Part shown: piece after piece, positions 15,523 through 22,904 of the stretch
Numbering within the stretch: the stretch's first letter is position 1
How the letters are laid out: each line of letters begins with the position of its first letter
Assembly: GCA_016936095.1 (NCBI GenBank)
Contig: JAFGPR010000048.1
Location: 1-36,891 of the forward strand
Direction of reading: 5' to 3'
DNA length: 36,891 nucleotides
DNA from: Ignavibacteriales bacterium
GTDB taxonomy: Bacteria; Bacteroidota; Ignavibacteria; Ignavibacteriales; Melioribacteraceae
The notes under the pieces: generated by a model
Database searches by the model: none
Told to the model about the DNA's origin: nothing
What the model saw: only the letters and a program-made list of their open reading frames with translations
Position numbers and translations under genes: made by a program

Positions 15523-18294
15523 ATGAGCATCCAACCAATTATCCGCAACACCGATATTCACAGAAATTGGGACAGTTAAAATCATTGCTCCTTCCATAAG
15601 TTCTTTTATTATTGCTGAGGATTCATTCACTTCGTTATTTGGAATGTCAAATATTAATTCGTCGTGAACTTGAAGAACCATTTTACTCTTCAATTTTTGT
15701 TTGTTAAATTCATCATATATTTTTATCATTGCAAGTTTTATCATATCGGCTGCAGTACCTTGAATAGGCATGTTAATCGCAACTCTTTCTTCAAATTGTC
15801 TTATTGTCCTATTATTGCTGTTGATATTTCTCAAAAATCTTCTTCGTCCTAAAAGCGTTTCTGAGTATTCTTTTTCTTTGGCTTCTTTAATACATTGCAA
15901 CATAAAGGATTTTACTTGTTTAAAAGTATAAAAATAATTATCAATTATTCGCTGAGCTTCTGCTTGAGGAATTCCCAAGCGGGTTTTTAAACCAAAGGGA
16001 CCGAGACCGTATAAAATTCCGAAATTTACTTCTTTTGCTTTTCGACGCATATCTGAATTTACATCTTTCGGTCCAACACCAAATATTAATGCTGCGGTTT
16101 TTGTATGGATATCTTCACCTTTGTTAAATGCCTCAATTAAAGTTTCGTCACCACTTAGATGGGCCATTATTCGCAATTCGATCTGATTGTAATCAGCACA
16201 TAGTAATTTATGATTTTTATCAGCTGCAATAAACGCTTTTCTGATTTCCTTACCCATATCAGTTCTAATCGGTATGTTTTGCAAATTAGGCCTTAAGCTC
16301 GATAATCTTCCTGTAGCTGTAACTTGCTGGTTGAATGTAGTATGAATTCGTTTTGTTTTTTCGTTGATCAATTCAGGTAATGCATCAGTGTAAGTGGTCT
16401 TTAATTTTGAAATCTGACGGATATCTAATATTAAATCAATTATTTCGTGTTCACCTTTCAATGCTTCAAGTGCCTGTGCATCTGTTGAGAAGCCTGTTTT
16501 TGTTTTTTTTGATGGATTTAATTTTAACTTCTCGAATAGTATTTTTTGCAATTGTTGAGGTGAATTTATATTAAATTGCTCACCACTTGCTTTATATATC
16601 TTTTCTGAAATCTCAAATATTTTTTTCTCTAATTCAATAGATAATTCCTGAAGAATTTCCTTGTCAATTTTTATCCCAGTTCTTTCCATATCTTCTAAGA
16701 CATAAACAAGTGGGAATTCAACTTCATTTGCTAATTTTAGTAGGTTAGCATTTTCTAACTCTTTTTCGAAAATTTTAAATAATTGAAATGTTATATCAGC
16801 ATCTTCACAAGAATAGTCTGACAATTTATTTATTTCAACATCGTAAATGTCATTACCTTTCGTTTTAGAGGCAATTAAATCAGAGTATTCAATTGGTGTA
16901 TAATTCAAATATTTTTTTGCAAGATTATCGAGACTATTTTTTTGATCTGGATCAAGCAAATAAGCTGCAAGCATTGTATCAAAATATAAATTCTTTACAT
17001 TAAATTTATAATTTCGCAATACAGCCATGTCAAATTTTGCATTTTGGCATACTTTTTTTATTGTTTCGTTTTCAAATATTGGTTTGAATAATTTTATAAA
17101 AATATCGATATCCAACCTATCAGTTAAATCCCGATTAAATAAATCACTCCCTTGAATTTTTGGTGCTAAGGCTATAAAATATGATTGTTTAGGTTGCATT
17201 GAAAATGATACTCCAACCAAATTAAGGTTCTGAAAATCAAGTGAATCAGTTTCAGTATCAAATACAAATAATTTTGATTTAGATAATTTATCAGCAAATT
17301 TTTTTGCGTCATCTTCTTTTGTTATTAACTTGTAAATTATTTTTTCCTGATCGAAGATATCGTATTGTGCTGGTGTGGTTTCAGTTACTGCGGTCTCTAT
17401 TGTATCTTGTCCGGGATATAATTCTTTCAATTTGGTAATAAAAGATTTGAATTCTAATTCCTGAAATATTTTTACTAATTCATTTACATTTGGTTTTTTT
17501 ATTTTTGCCTCTTCGAGTGAAAAATTAAAATCAATTTCTGTTGTAATTGTCACAAGTTGTTTTGATAATAATGCGCTATCTTTTCCATCAATTAAATTTT
17601 TCCTTAAACTTTCGGGAGAAATATTATCTATGTCATTGTAAAGATTTTCAATAGTTAAATATTTCTGAATTAATGGTAAAGCTTTTTTAGGGCCTATATT
17701 TGGAACACCTGGAATATCATCCGAACTATCACCGGTCAATGCAAGATAATCAATAAAATTGATAGGAGGGAAGCCATAGTCTTCTTGTATCTTTGCTTCA
17801 TCTAATATTTTAAATTCTTGAGATGTCTTATCTGGTCTAGCAATTTTTGTTAAGTCTGTTATTAATTGAATAAGATCCTTATCTGAAGTAACTGCTATAG
17901 TCTGAATTTCAGATTTCTCATTCTTTCTCGAAATAACTCCGATAATGTCATCAGCTTCACAACCAGGGACCAAGTATATTGGGATATTAAAAGCGTTTAG
18001 AATTTGTTTAATTCTTCCTATTTGGGGAATAAGATCTTCAGGTATTGGTTGACGTGTTGATTTATATTTATCATACACTTGATGTCTGAATGTCTTTTCT
18101 TTTGAGTCTAAAGCTACTGCAAGATAATCTGGTTTTGTATCTTGAATTATTTTAAATAGTTGATTTAAGAAACCATAACTGGCTGATGTAGGTTCACCTT
18201 TAGAATTTGATAATTGCCGCCCTTTGAAAGCATAAAATGCTTTATAAATAAGTGCCATTCCGTCAATTAATATATATTTATTCTTTTCTTTCAT
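15520..18294 (-). CDS. polA: DNA polymerase I
   Basis: Repair and Okazaki-fragment-processing polymerase with all three classical domains in 924 residues. The 5'-3' flap exonuclease is at 1-290 (LIDGMALIYKAFYAF, GCEADDIIGV, SDKDLIQLI, ALTGDSSDDIPGVPNIGPK). The 3'-5' proofreading exonuclease is at about 330-510. Its first motif FDTETDSL (D346, E348) is intact, so proofreading should be active, unlike in Taq-type enzymes. The polymerase domain follows to the end, with motif A CADYNQIELRIMAHLSGD, motif B RRKAKEVNFGILYGLG and motif C LQVHDELIFD. The C-terminus GVADNWLDAH is the usual one. It is transcribed alone, with a possible -7 box at 18357-18364. Confidence 0.98.
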   Translation of the reverse strand: MKEKNKYILIDGMALIYKAFYAFKGRQLSNSKGEPTSASYGFLNQLFKIIQDTKPDYLAVALDSKEKTFRHQVYDKYKSTRQPIPEDLIPQIGRIKQILNAFNIPIYLVPGCEADDIIGVISRKNEKSEIQTIAVTSDKDLIQLITDLTKIARPDKTSQEFKILDEAKIQEDYGFPPINFIDYLALTGDSSDDIPGVPNIGPKKALPLIQKYLTIENLYNDIDNISPESLRKNLIDGKDSALLSKQLVTITTEIDFNFSLEEAKIKKPNVNELVKIFQELEFKSFITKLKELYPGQDTIETAVTETTPAQYDIFDQEKIIYKLITKEDDAKKFADKLSKSKLFVFDTETDSLDFQNLNLVGVSFSMQPKQSYFIALAPKIQGSDLFNRDLTDRLDIDIFIKLFKPIFENETIKKVCQNAKFDMAVLRNYKFNVKNLYFDTMLAAYLLDPDQKNSLDNLAKKYLNYTPIEYSDLIASKTKGNDIYDVEINKLSDYSCEDADITFQLFKIFEKELENANLLKLANEVEFPLVYVLEDMERTGIKIDKEILQELSIELEKKIFEISEKIYKASGEQFNINSPQQLQKILFEKLKLNPSKKTKTGFSTDAQALEALKGEHEIIDLILDIRQISKLKTTYTDALPELINEKTKRIHTTFNQQVTATGRLSSLRPNLQNIPIRTDMGKEIRKAFIAADKNHKLLCADYNQIELRIMAHLSGDETLIEAFNKGEDIHTKTAALIFGVGPKDVNSDMRRKAKEVNFGILYGLGPFGLKTRLGIPQAEAQRIIDNYFYTFKQVKSFMLQCIKEAKEKEYSETLLGRRRFLRNINSNNRTIRQFEERVAINMPIQGTAADMIKLAMIKIYDEFNKQKLKSKMVLQVHDELIFDIPNNEVNESSAIIKELMEGAMILTVPISVNIGVADNWLDAH

Positions 18295-18356
18295 AAAATT
18301 TCGAAGTCATTATAGAATGTTTAAAGTTTTTTTAATAATTTTTGTAACTTTATAAT

Positions 18357-18364
18357 CAAAATTA
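18357..18364 (-). promoter_or_regulatory. Candidate polA -7 box (TAATTTTG)
   Basis: On the minus strand TAATTTTG matches TAnnTTTG and lies 62 bases before the polA ATG. The nearest TTG upstream gives a 24-base spacer, slightly too long. Confidence 0.35.
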
Positions 18365-18397
18365 ACAAAATAAAATTTTGAATTCTATCAATAATTA

Positions 18398-18429
18398 TTG
18401 CTTGAATTTAACTTTTTATTATATATTTG
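18398..18429 (+). promoter_or_regulatory. Bacteroidetes-type promoter for the 18469 gene
   Basis: TTG at 18398-18400, 21 bases, then TATATTTG at 18422-18429 fit the clade consensus. Transcription would begin about 30 bases before the ATG and include the strong AGGAGG ribosome binding site. Confidence 0.6.
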
Positions 18430-18468
18430 CCAATCAAAATAATAAAATTTTACTAAACAGGAGGAACA

Positions 18469-19011
18469 ATGAAATCTTTACGTTGGCTTTTGATTTCTTT
18501 TCTACTTATAGGTAGTTTAAGTGCTCAGGTATTTCAACCAGCTAAAGTATTATCACAAAGCAAATTTAGAGTGGGTATTAATCCTCTCTTGATGGAAGAA
18601 AGTTTTGCATTTTATATTCATGGTGGTGTTGGTCTTGGCTCAAGAATGGATTTAGGTTTCAAGGTCGGATTTGGAGAAGGAGATGCATACTTTGGTGCTG
18701 ATATTGACTACGGTATTTTAATTCAGGATTTTAGTCTTACATTAGGTGGTGGTTTACATCATTGTTCAGTGATGGGTATTGATGTTACCATTAAAGGTGG
18801 TTATGATATCCCAAATTCTGGAGTTGAAATACATGGTGGATTTGATTTTGATATTAATTTTCATGATGGTGGCTCGACTTCTCCTTTATGGTTTCTGCTC
18901 GGGTTAGAGTGGAGAGTCAGAAGTATGATTGCAGTTGTCCTGGACGTGGAAATTGGTGTAACTGAGGAAGCACCAAATATTTTTGGCGGTGGAATTAATT
19001 TGTATTTTTAA
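18469..19011 (+). CDS. Small outer-membrane β-barrel-like protein
   Basis: A 180-residue secreted protein. The signal peptide ends GSLSAQ (about residue 20). The body alternates glycine-rich β-strands: FRVGINPLL, FYIHGGVGLGSRMDLGFKVG, AYFGADIDYGIL and SLTLGGGLHH. It ends NIFGGGINLYF with an aromatic last residue, the signal for insertion by the BAM machinery. About 8 strands would fit. I do not recognise a named family and its role is unknown. AGGAGG 5 bases before the ATG and the promoter at 18398 support the start. The next gene begins 35 bases downstream with its own signal peptide, so the two may share a transcript. Confidence 0.8.
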   Translation: MKSLRWLLISFLLIGSLSAQVFQPAKVLSQSKFRVGINPLLMEESFAFYIHGGVGLGSRMDLGFKVGFGEGDAYFGADIDYGILIQDFSLTLGGGLHHCSVMGIDVTIKGGYDIPNSGVEIHGGFDFDINFHDGGSTSPLWFLLGLEWRVRSMIAVVLDVEIGVTEEAPNIFGGGINLYF

Positions 19012-19046
19012 AGTGATGTTTAAACAAAGAATTATTATTTAAAAAA

Positions 19047-20060
19047 ATGAAAAAAATATTTTTGATTTCGTTACTGGCTGTATGGATTACAAGTTTTATT
19101 TATTCTCAAGAAACATCAATATATGTTGCATCATGGAATCTTGAGAATTTATTTGATAATATTGATAATCCAGATAAAGAAGATGAAGAATTTCTAAGTG
19201 ATGGTAAAAAAGAATGGACGGATGAAAGAATTGCCCTTAAAATGGAAAATCTTTCTAAAGTAATTGAATATATGAATCTAAATAATGGTCCTGATTTACT
19301 TGGTGTTATTGAAGTTGAAAATGTTGAAATTCTGCAAAAATTAAATGATAATTATTTAAATGAATTCAATTTCGAAATTACCTATGCAGACGCACCTGAT
19401 ATGAGAGGAATTGATGTTGGATTATTATATAATGCCGATAAATTTGTTCTTGTAGAAAAAGAAGAATTATTTGTCAATTTAAATGATAGACCAACACGTG
19501 ATGTATTACTTGCAAAACTACTTTTTGTTGACGATACTTTTTATGTTTTTATTAATCACTGGCCTTCGAGAAGTGGAGGTCAGGCAGAATCAGAGCCCAA
19601 AAGAATATTAGCTGCAAGTGTTGTGAAAAATAAAGTGAATGATATTTTATTGGATAATCCGGATGCTAAAATTATCGTTATGGGTGATTTCAATGATGAA
19701 CCGACAAATATTTCTTTATTAGATACTTTACAAGCCAATTTTTATAATTGCGAACAGGAAATTTCGGATTCTACAGTTTTATTTAATCTATCCTCAAGAT
19801 TATTTAGTGATAGTTTAGGTACTTATATGTATAAACAACAATGGAATATGTTGGATCAGATAATTGTGTCTAAACAATTGCTTGTTGGAGAGAAATTTCA
19901 GTATATATGCGATTCTTTTGAAATAATCAAGCCTGATTTTATGGTGACGAAAAGTGGTAAATGGGAAGGTGCTCCATATCCGAGTTATGGAAGTGGAAAA
20001 TTCCTTGGTGGTTATAGTGACCATTTTCCAGTTGGTATTAAAATAATGGTTTTCCAATAA
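19047..20060 (+). CDS. Secreted endonuclease/exonuclease/phosphatase family protein
   Basis: A 337-residue exported member of the EEP superfamily (DNase I-like Mg-dependent phosphodiesterases). The signal peptide ends FIYSQ (about 21). Family motifs in order are VASWNLENLFDN (catalytic Asn), LLGVIEVEN (metal-binding Glu), RGIDVGLLYNADKF, INHWPSRSGG (catalytic His), MGDFNDEPTN (Asp/Asn pair), QWNMLDQIIVS and GGYSDHFPVGI (the final Asp-His). All catalytic residues expected for an active enzyme are present. The substrate could be extracellular DNA, RNA or a phospholipid; the HWPSRSGG stretch is common in the bacterial secreted nuclease-like subgroup. The start has no strong ribosome binding site but directly precedes the signal peptide. 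Confidence 0.9.
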   Translation: MKKIFLISLLAVWITSFIYSQETSIYVASWNLENLFDNIDNPDKEDEEFLSDGKKEWTDERIALKMENLSKVIEYMNLNNGPDLLGVIEVENVEILQKLNDNYLNEFNFEITYADAPDMRGIDVGLLYNADKFVLVEKEELFVNLNDRPTRDVLLAKLLFVDDTFYVFINHWPSRSGGQAESEPKRILAASVVKNKVNDILLDNPDAKIIVMGDFNDEPTNISLLDTLQANFYNCEQEISDSTVLFNLSSRLFSDSLGTYMYKQQWNMLDQIIVSKQLLVGEKFQYICDSFEIIKPDFMVTKSGKWEGAPYPSYGSGKFLGGYSDHFPVGIKIMVFQ

Positions 20061-20112
20061 AATATTTATTTAAATAATTAATAAAATTGTATGTAATTTT
20101 AATTTTATTTAT

Positions 20113-20120
20113 TAAATTTG
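20113..20120 (+). promoter_or_regulatory. Candidate -7 box of the exbB-exbD operon (TAAATTTG)
   Basis: TAAATTTG matches TAnnTTTG, 58 bases before the exbB ATG. A TTG at 20087-20089 is at a 23-base spacing, slightly long for a -33 element. Confidence 0.4.
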
Positions 20121-20178
20121 CACTTAAAAATAATTAAGTTATTAGATAATTAAAATTTAACATTGGAGGTAAACTCTT

Positions 20179-20871
20179 ATGCAACTTTCATCAATTTTTG
20201 AATCCGTTTCTTATTTCTTTGCACAAACCCAGAGTAATGGGGATTGGCTAAACTGGTTACAAACTAAGTTTGTTGCTGGTGGTTTCTTTATGTGGCCTAT
20301 TCTTGGATGTTTAGTAGTTGGGCTAGCATTTGTAATTGAAAGATTTTGGACTTTAACTCGCTCATCAACAAATACAAAGAAATTTGTTGTATCAATAACT
20401 GATGCACTTAAAAGTGGTGGTGTCCCAGAAGCTATAAAAGTATGTGAAAATTCTCGTGGTTCTATTTCTTCGGTTTTTCATGCCGGTCTATTAAGATATG
20501 ACGAAGGAGTGGATGCAGCTGAGAAAGCTGTTATGGCTTACGGTGCAATTGAAATGACTTTCCTTGAAAGAGGATTAATCTGGATTTCTACTTTTATTGC
20601 TATTGCTCCTATGCTTGGTTTTACCGGAACAGTTCAAGGTATGATTGATGCTTTTGATGCTATTAAAGAAGCTGCTCAAATGTCTCCGGGAATTGTTGCT
20701 GGTGGTATTGCTGTAGCTTTATTGACAACGTTATTTGGATTAGTTGTAGCAATAATTTTGCAAGTATTTTATAATTATTTTGTATCTAGAATTGACAGGC
20801 TAGTAGGTGATATGGAGGAAAGCTCTATCGAATTGATAGATGCACTTTATGAGCTTAGGAAAAAAAGCTAA
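20179..20871 (+). CDS. exbB: ExbB/TolQ/MotA family proton-channel protein
   Basis: The proton-conducting subunit of an inner-membrane energy-transducing complex that drives TonB-dependent transport or Tol-like functions. It has 230 residues with three membrane segments: about 30-51 (GGFFMWPILGCLVVGLAFVI), about 133-155 (WISTFIAIAPMLGFTGTV) and about 172-200 (IVAGGIAVALLTTLFGLVVA). The LGFTGTVQGMIDAF stretch and the GGIAVALLTT helix, whose Thr/Ala residues line the channel, are the MotA/TolQ/ExbB signature. GGAGG is 12 bases before the ATG. Two exbD genes follow with gaps of 15 and 11 bases, so the three form an operon. ExbB fits better than TolQ because of the Bacteroidetes-style double ExbD and the lack of tol genes. 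Confidence 0.93.
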   Translation: MQLSSIFESVSYFFAQTQSNGDWLNWLQTKFVAGGFFMWPILGCLVVGLAFVIERFWTLTRSSTNTKKFVVSITDALKSGGVPEAIKVCENSRGSISSVFHAGLLRYDEGVDAAEKAVMAYGAIEMTFLERGLIWISTFIAIAPMLGFTGTVQGMIDAFDAIKEAAQMSPGIVAGGIAVALLTTLFGLVVAIILQVFYNYFVSRIDRLVGDMEESSIELIDALYELRKKS

Positions 20872-20886
20872 AATGAGGATATAAAA

Positions 20887-21426
20887 ATGGTAAGTTTTAA
20901 GAAAAGAAAAAAGAATCCAGCTGAAATTCCAACAAGTTCAATGGCTGATATTGCTTTTTTACTTCTTATATTTTTCTTAGTCTCAACTAATATTGATGTT
21001 GATACTGGTATCGGATTAACATTGCCTGAATGGACTGAAGACAAACCTATAGAAATTAAAATGGGTGCAGATCGTTTAATTACACTTAATATTAATGAAT
21101 TTGGTGACGTGTTGTTAAACAATGAGATCTTTCCTGTTCCACGTATTAGAGAAAATCTTATTGAAAAAATAAGAAGTAAAATTGAGTTACCTGCTGAAAA
21201 GAAACTTGTTGTTTCTGTTAAGACAGATAGGAAAACTAATTATAATCTATATATCCAAGCTTTAGATCAGGTAAAAGCGGCATATTTCCAGGTAAGAGAG
21301 GAGTATTCTTTATCTAAATGGGGAAAGAAATTAGTTGATATAAAGGATAATTCTCCTGAAGAAAAAGAATTGCGTGAAAAGATTCCGATTACAATATCAA
21401 TCGCTGAACCAGAAGAAGTAAAATAA
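20887..21426 (+). CDS. exbD: ExbD/TolR family biopolymer transport protein (first copy)
   Basis: The rotor-side or peptidoglycan-facing partner of ExbB, with 179 residues. A short basic cytoplasmic N-terminus (VSFKKRKKNPAEIPTSS) leads to one transmembrane helix MADIAFLLLIFFLVST (about 19-34). The helix carries the single conserved Asp21 needed for proton flow. A periplasmic domain follows, with IGLTLPEWTED, VLLNNEIFPV and KLVVSVKTDRKTNYNLYIQAL. It is longer than the typical 130-140 residues because of a charged C-terminal tail (SPEEKELREKIPITIS). It lies between exbB and the second exbD, with the spacing of one operon. Confidence 0.92.
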   Translation: MVSFKKRKKNPAEIPTSSMADIAFLLLIFFLVSTNIDVDTGIGLTLPEWTEDKPIEIKMGADRLITLNINEFGDVLLNNEIFPVPRIRENLIEKIRSKIELPAEKKLVVSVKTDRKTNYNLYIQALDQVKAAYFQVREEYSLSKWGKKLVDIKDNSPEEKELREKIPITISIAEPEEVK

Positions 21427-21437
21427 GAGGTAAAATA

Positions 21438-21851
21438 ATGGCATTCGAAAAAAAACGTGCGACATCAAAACAAGATATTCCTACAGCATCTTTACCTGAT
21501 ATTATTTTTATGCTACTTTTATTCTTTATGGTTTCGACCACATTGAAAGAATTTAATGTATTAGTTAAATTTACACTTCCTGAAGCAGAAGCTATTGAAA
21601 AGATCGAGAATAAAAGACTGGTAGCGTATGTATGGGTTGGTAAAGGTGATAAAATTCAGATTGATGATAGTATTATAGAATTGAAAGAGATAGGTGAAAT
21701 TATGTATGCAAAAAGACAATCAATTCCCAATGTTATTGTTTCGTTTAGAGTCGATAAAGATTCAAAAATGGGAGTTGTAACTGACATACAACAAGAGTTA
21801 AGAAAAGTACATTGTAGGAGAATTAATTATTCCGCAAGATTCAAATCGTAA
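21438..21851 (+). CDS. exbD: ExbD/TolR family biopolymer transport protein (second copy)
   Basis: The second ExbD of the operon, with 137 residues. It repeats the plan of the first: a basic N-terminus (FEKKRATSKQDIPTAS), the membrane helix LPDIIFMLLLFFMVST with its conserved Asp, and a periplasmic domain (VLVKFTLPEAEAIEK, VIVSFRVDKDSKMGVV). Two ExbD paralogues after one ExbB is a common Bacteroidetes/Chlorobi layout and may give a mixed complex. No TonB gene follows; transcription ends at a strong terminator 16 bases on. AGAGGTAA just before the ATG is the ribosome binding site. Confidence 0.92.
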   Translation: MAFEKKRATSKQDIPTASLPDIIFMLLLFFMVSTTLKEFNVLVKFTLPEAEAIEKIENKRLVAYVWVGKGDKIQIDDSIIELKEIGEIMYAKRQSIPNVIVSFRVDKDSKMGVVTDIQQELRKVHCRRINYSARFKS

Positions 21852-21866
21852 AATATTTTAATCTTT

Positions 21867-21896
21867 GGCAGGTTATTTTAACCTGCCTTTTTTTTT
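21867..21896 (+). terminator. Rho-independent terminator of exbB-exbD-exbD
   Basis: A perfect 9-bp stem (GGCAGGTTA at 21867-21875 with TAACCTGCC at 21879-21887), a 3-base loop and nine T residues. The T run ends at the GAGG ribosome binding site of the next gene, leaving almost no room for a new promoter. Confidence 0.95.
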
Positions 21897-21905
21897 GAGG
21901 GTTCT

Positions 21906-22352
21906 ATGAGTTTAAAAGAAAAAATAACAAATGATTTAAAAGATGCAATGAAATCGAGTGATAAACTTAGATTGGAAACTATACGTTCTATTCGTGCGTT
22001 AATATTGGAATTCGAAAAATCAGGGGCAAATAGGGTACTTACAGAAGATGATGAGATCAAAATGCTTCAGTCTGCTGTTAAGTCAAGAAAAGAAGCGTAT
22101 GAAATGTATTTAAAAGCCGGACGCGAAGACCTCGCACTGAAGGAAGAAAACGAAATTAAGATAGTGTCAGAATACTTAACAAAACAACTTACGGAAGAAG
22201 AAATTTTAAACCAAGTAAGACTAATTGCGACAGAAATCGAAGCTAAGACAAAGGCTGATTTTCCGAAATTAATGCCTGCAGCTATGAAAGTTATGAAAGG
22301 AAAAGCTGATGGCAACTTGGTAAGACAAGCTGTTGAAAAAGTGTTGAGTTGA
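21906..22352 (+). CDS. yqeY: GatB/YqeY domain-containing protein
   Basis: A 148-residue YqeY-family protein related to the tRNA-binding tail domain of GatB, the amidotransferase subunit. As a stand-alone gene its exact role is unsettled. Typical stretches are LKEKITNDLKDAMKSSDKLR, LETIRSIRALILEFEK, EDEIKMLQSAVKSRKEAYEMY and PKLMPAAMKVMKGKADGNLV. The start follows GAGGGTTCT immediately after the exb terminator. The stop TGA overlaps the proposed TTG start of cvpA by four bases (TTGA), a sign of coupled translation, so yqeY, cvpA and mutS2 form one unit. Confidence 0.93.
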   Translation: MSLKEKITNDLKDAMKSSDKLRLETIRSIRALILEFEKSGANRVLTEDDEIKMLQSAVKSRKEAYEMYLKAGREDLALKEENEIKIVSEYLTKQLTEEEILNQVRLIATEIEAKTKADFPKLMPAAMKVMKGKADGNLVRQAVEKVLS

Positions 22353-22891
22353 CATTGAATTATATTGATATAATTATTTTTGCTTTTCTTATTCTCAGCT
22401 TTTTTTTGGGATTTAAGGATGGAATTGTAAGAAAAGCGATTGGACTTATAGGCTTAGTTCTTGCAATTGTACTTGCATTTGAATTATCAGGATTTATTGG
22501 TGACTTGTTGAGCCCGATTTTTGATGACCAAAATTATATTGCAGAAATTATTAGCGGAATAATCATTTTTATTGCTATCATTATTTTAACCTCAATTGTC
22601 AAAAGAATTTTACAACCGATTGATCGTGTAAATAAATTATTCAACCAAATACTTGGTGGATTAGCAGGTTTAGTCCAAGCAGTAATTTATTTAAGCGGTT
22701 TATTCCTATTCCTTAATATCTTCAACTTTCCAAAATCCGATGTCCGAAACGATTCATTATTGTATAACGATATTTTTAATGTAATTCCCTCAGGCATTGA
22801 ATTGATTGTAGGTGAGGATTCTAAAACTGATAAATGGCTAAAGGAATTTATACAGCAGAATAATGAAAATAAAACAGAAACCACAAATTGA
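22349..22891 (+). CDS. cvpA: CvpA family membrane protein (TTG start)
   Basis: A 180-residue inner-membrane protein of the CvpA family, named after colicin V production and found widely beside mutS2. Four hydrophobic helices are visible: IDIIIFAFLILSFFLGFKDG, AIGLIGLVLAIVLAFELSGF, IISGIIIFIAIIILTSIV and IYLSGLFLFLNIF. The N-terminal GFKDGIVRK is the family signature. The only start consistent with the signature is TTG, either at 22349 (used here, overlapping the previous stop) or at 22355. It is followed by mutS2 after 13 bases, the standard arrangement in this clade. Confidence 0.88.
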   Translation: MTLNYIDIIIFAFLILSFFLGFKDGIVRKAIGLIGLVLAIVLAFELSGFIGDLLSPIFDDQNYIAEIISGIIIFIAIIILTSIVKRILQPIDRVNKLFNQILGGLAGLVQAVIYLSGLFLFLNIFNFPKSDVRNDSLLYNDIFNVIPSGIELIVGEDSKTDKWLKEFIQQNNENKTETTN

Positions 22892-22904
22892 TCTACTTTA
22901 GAAT

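Noticed and set aside
20179-21851. A flagellar MotA/B or Tol-Pal cluster
   Set aside because: No peptidoglycan-binding OmpA-like domain, TolA, TolB or Pal is present; the double ExbD fits the Exb type.
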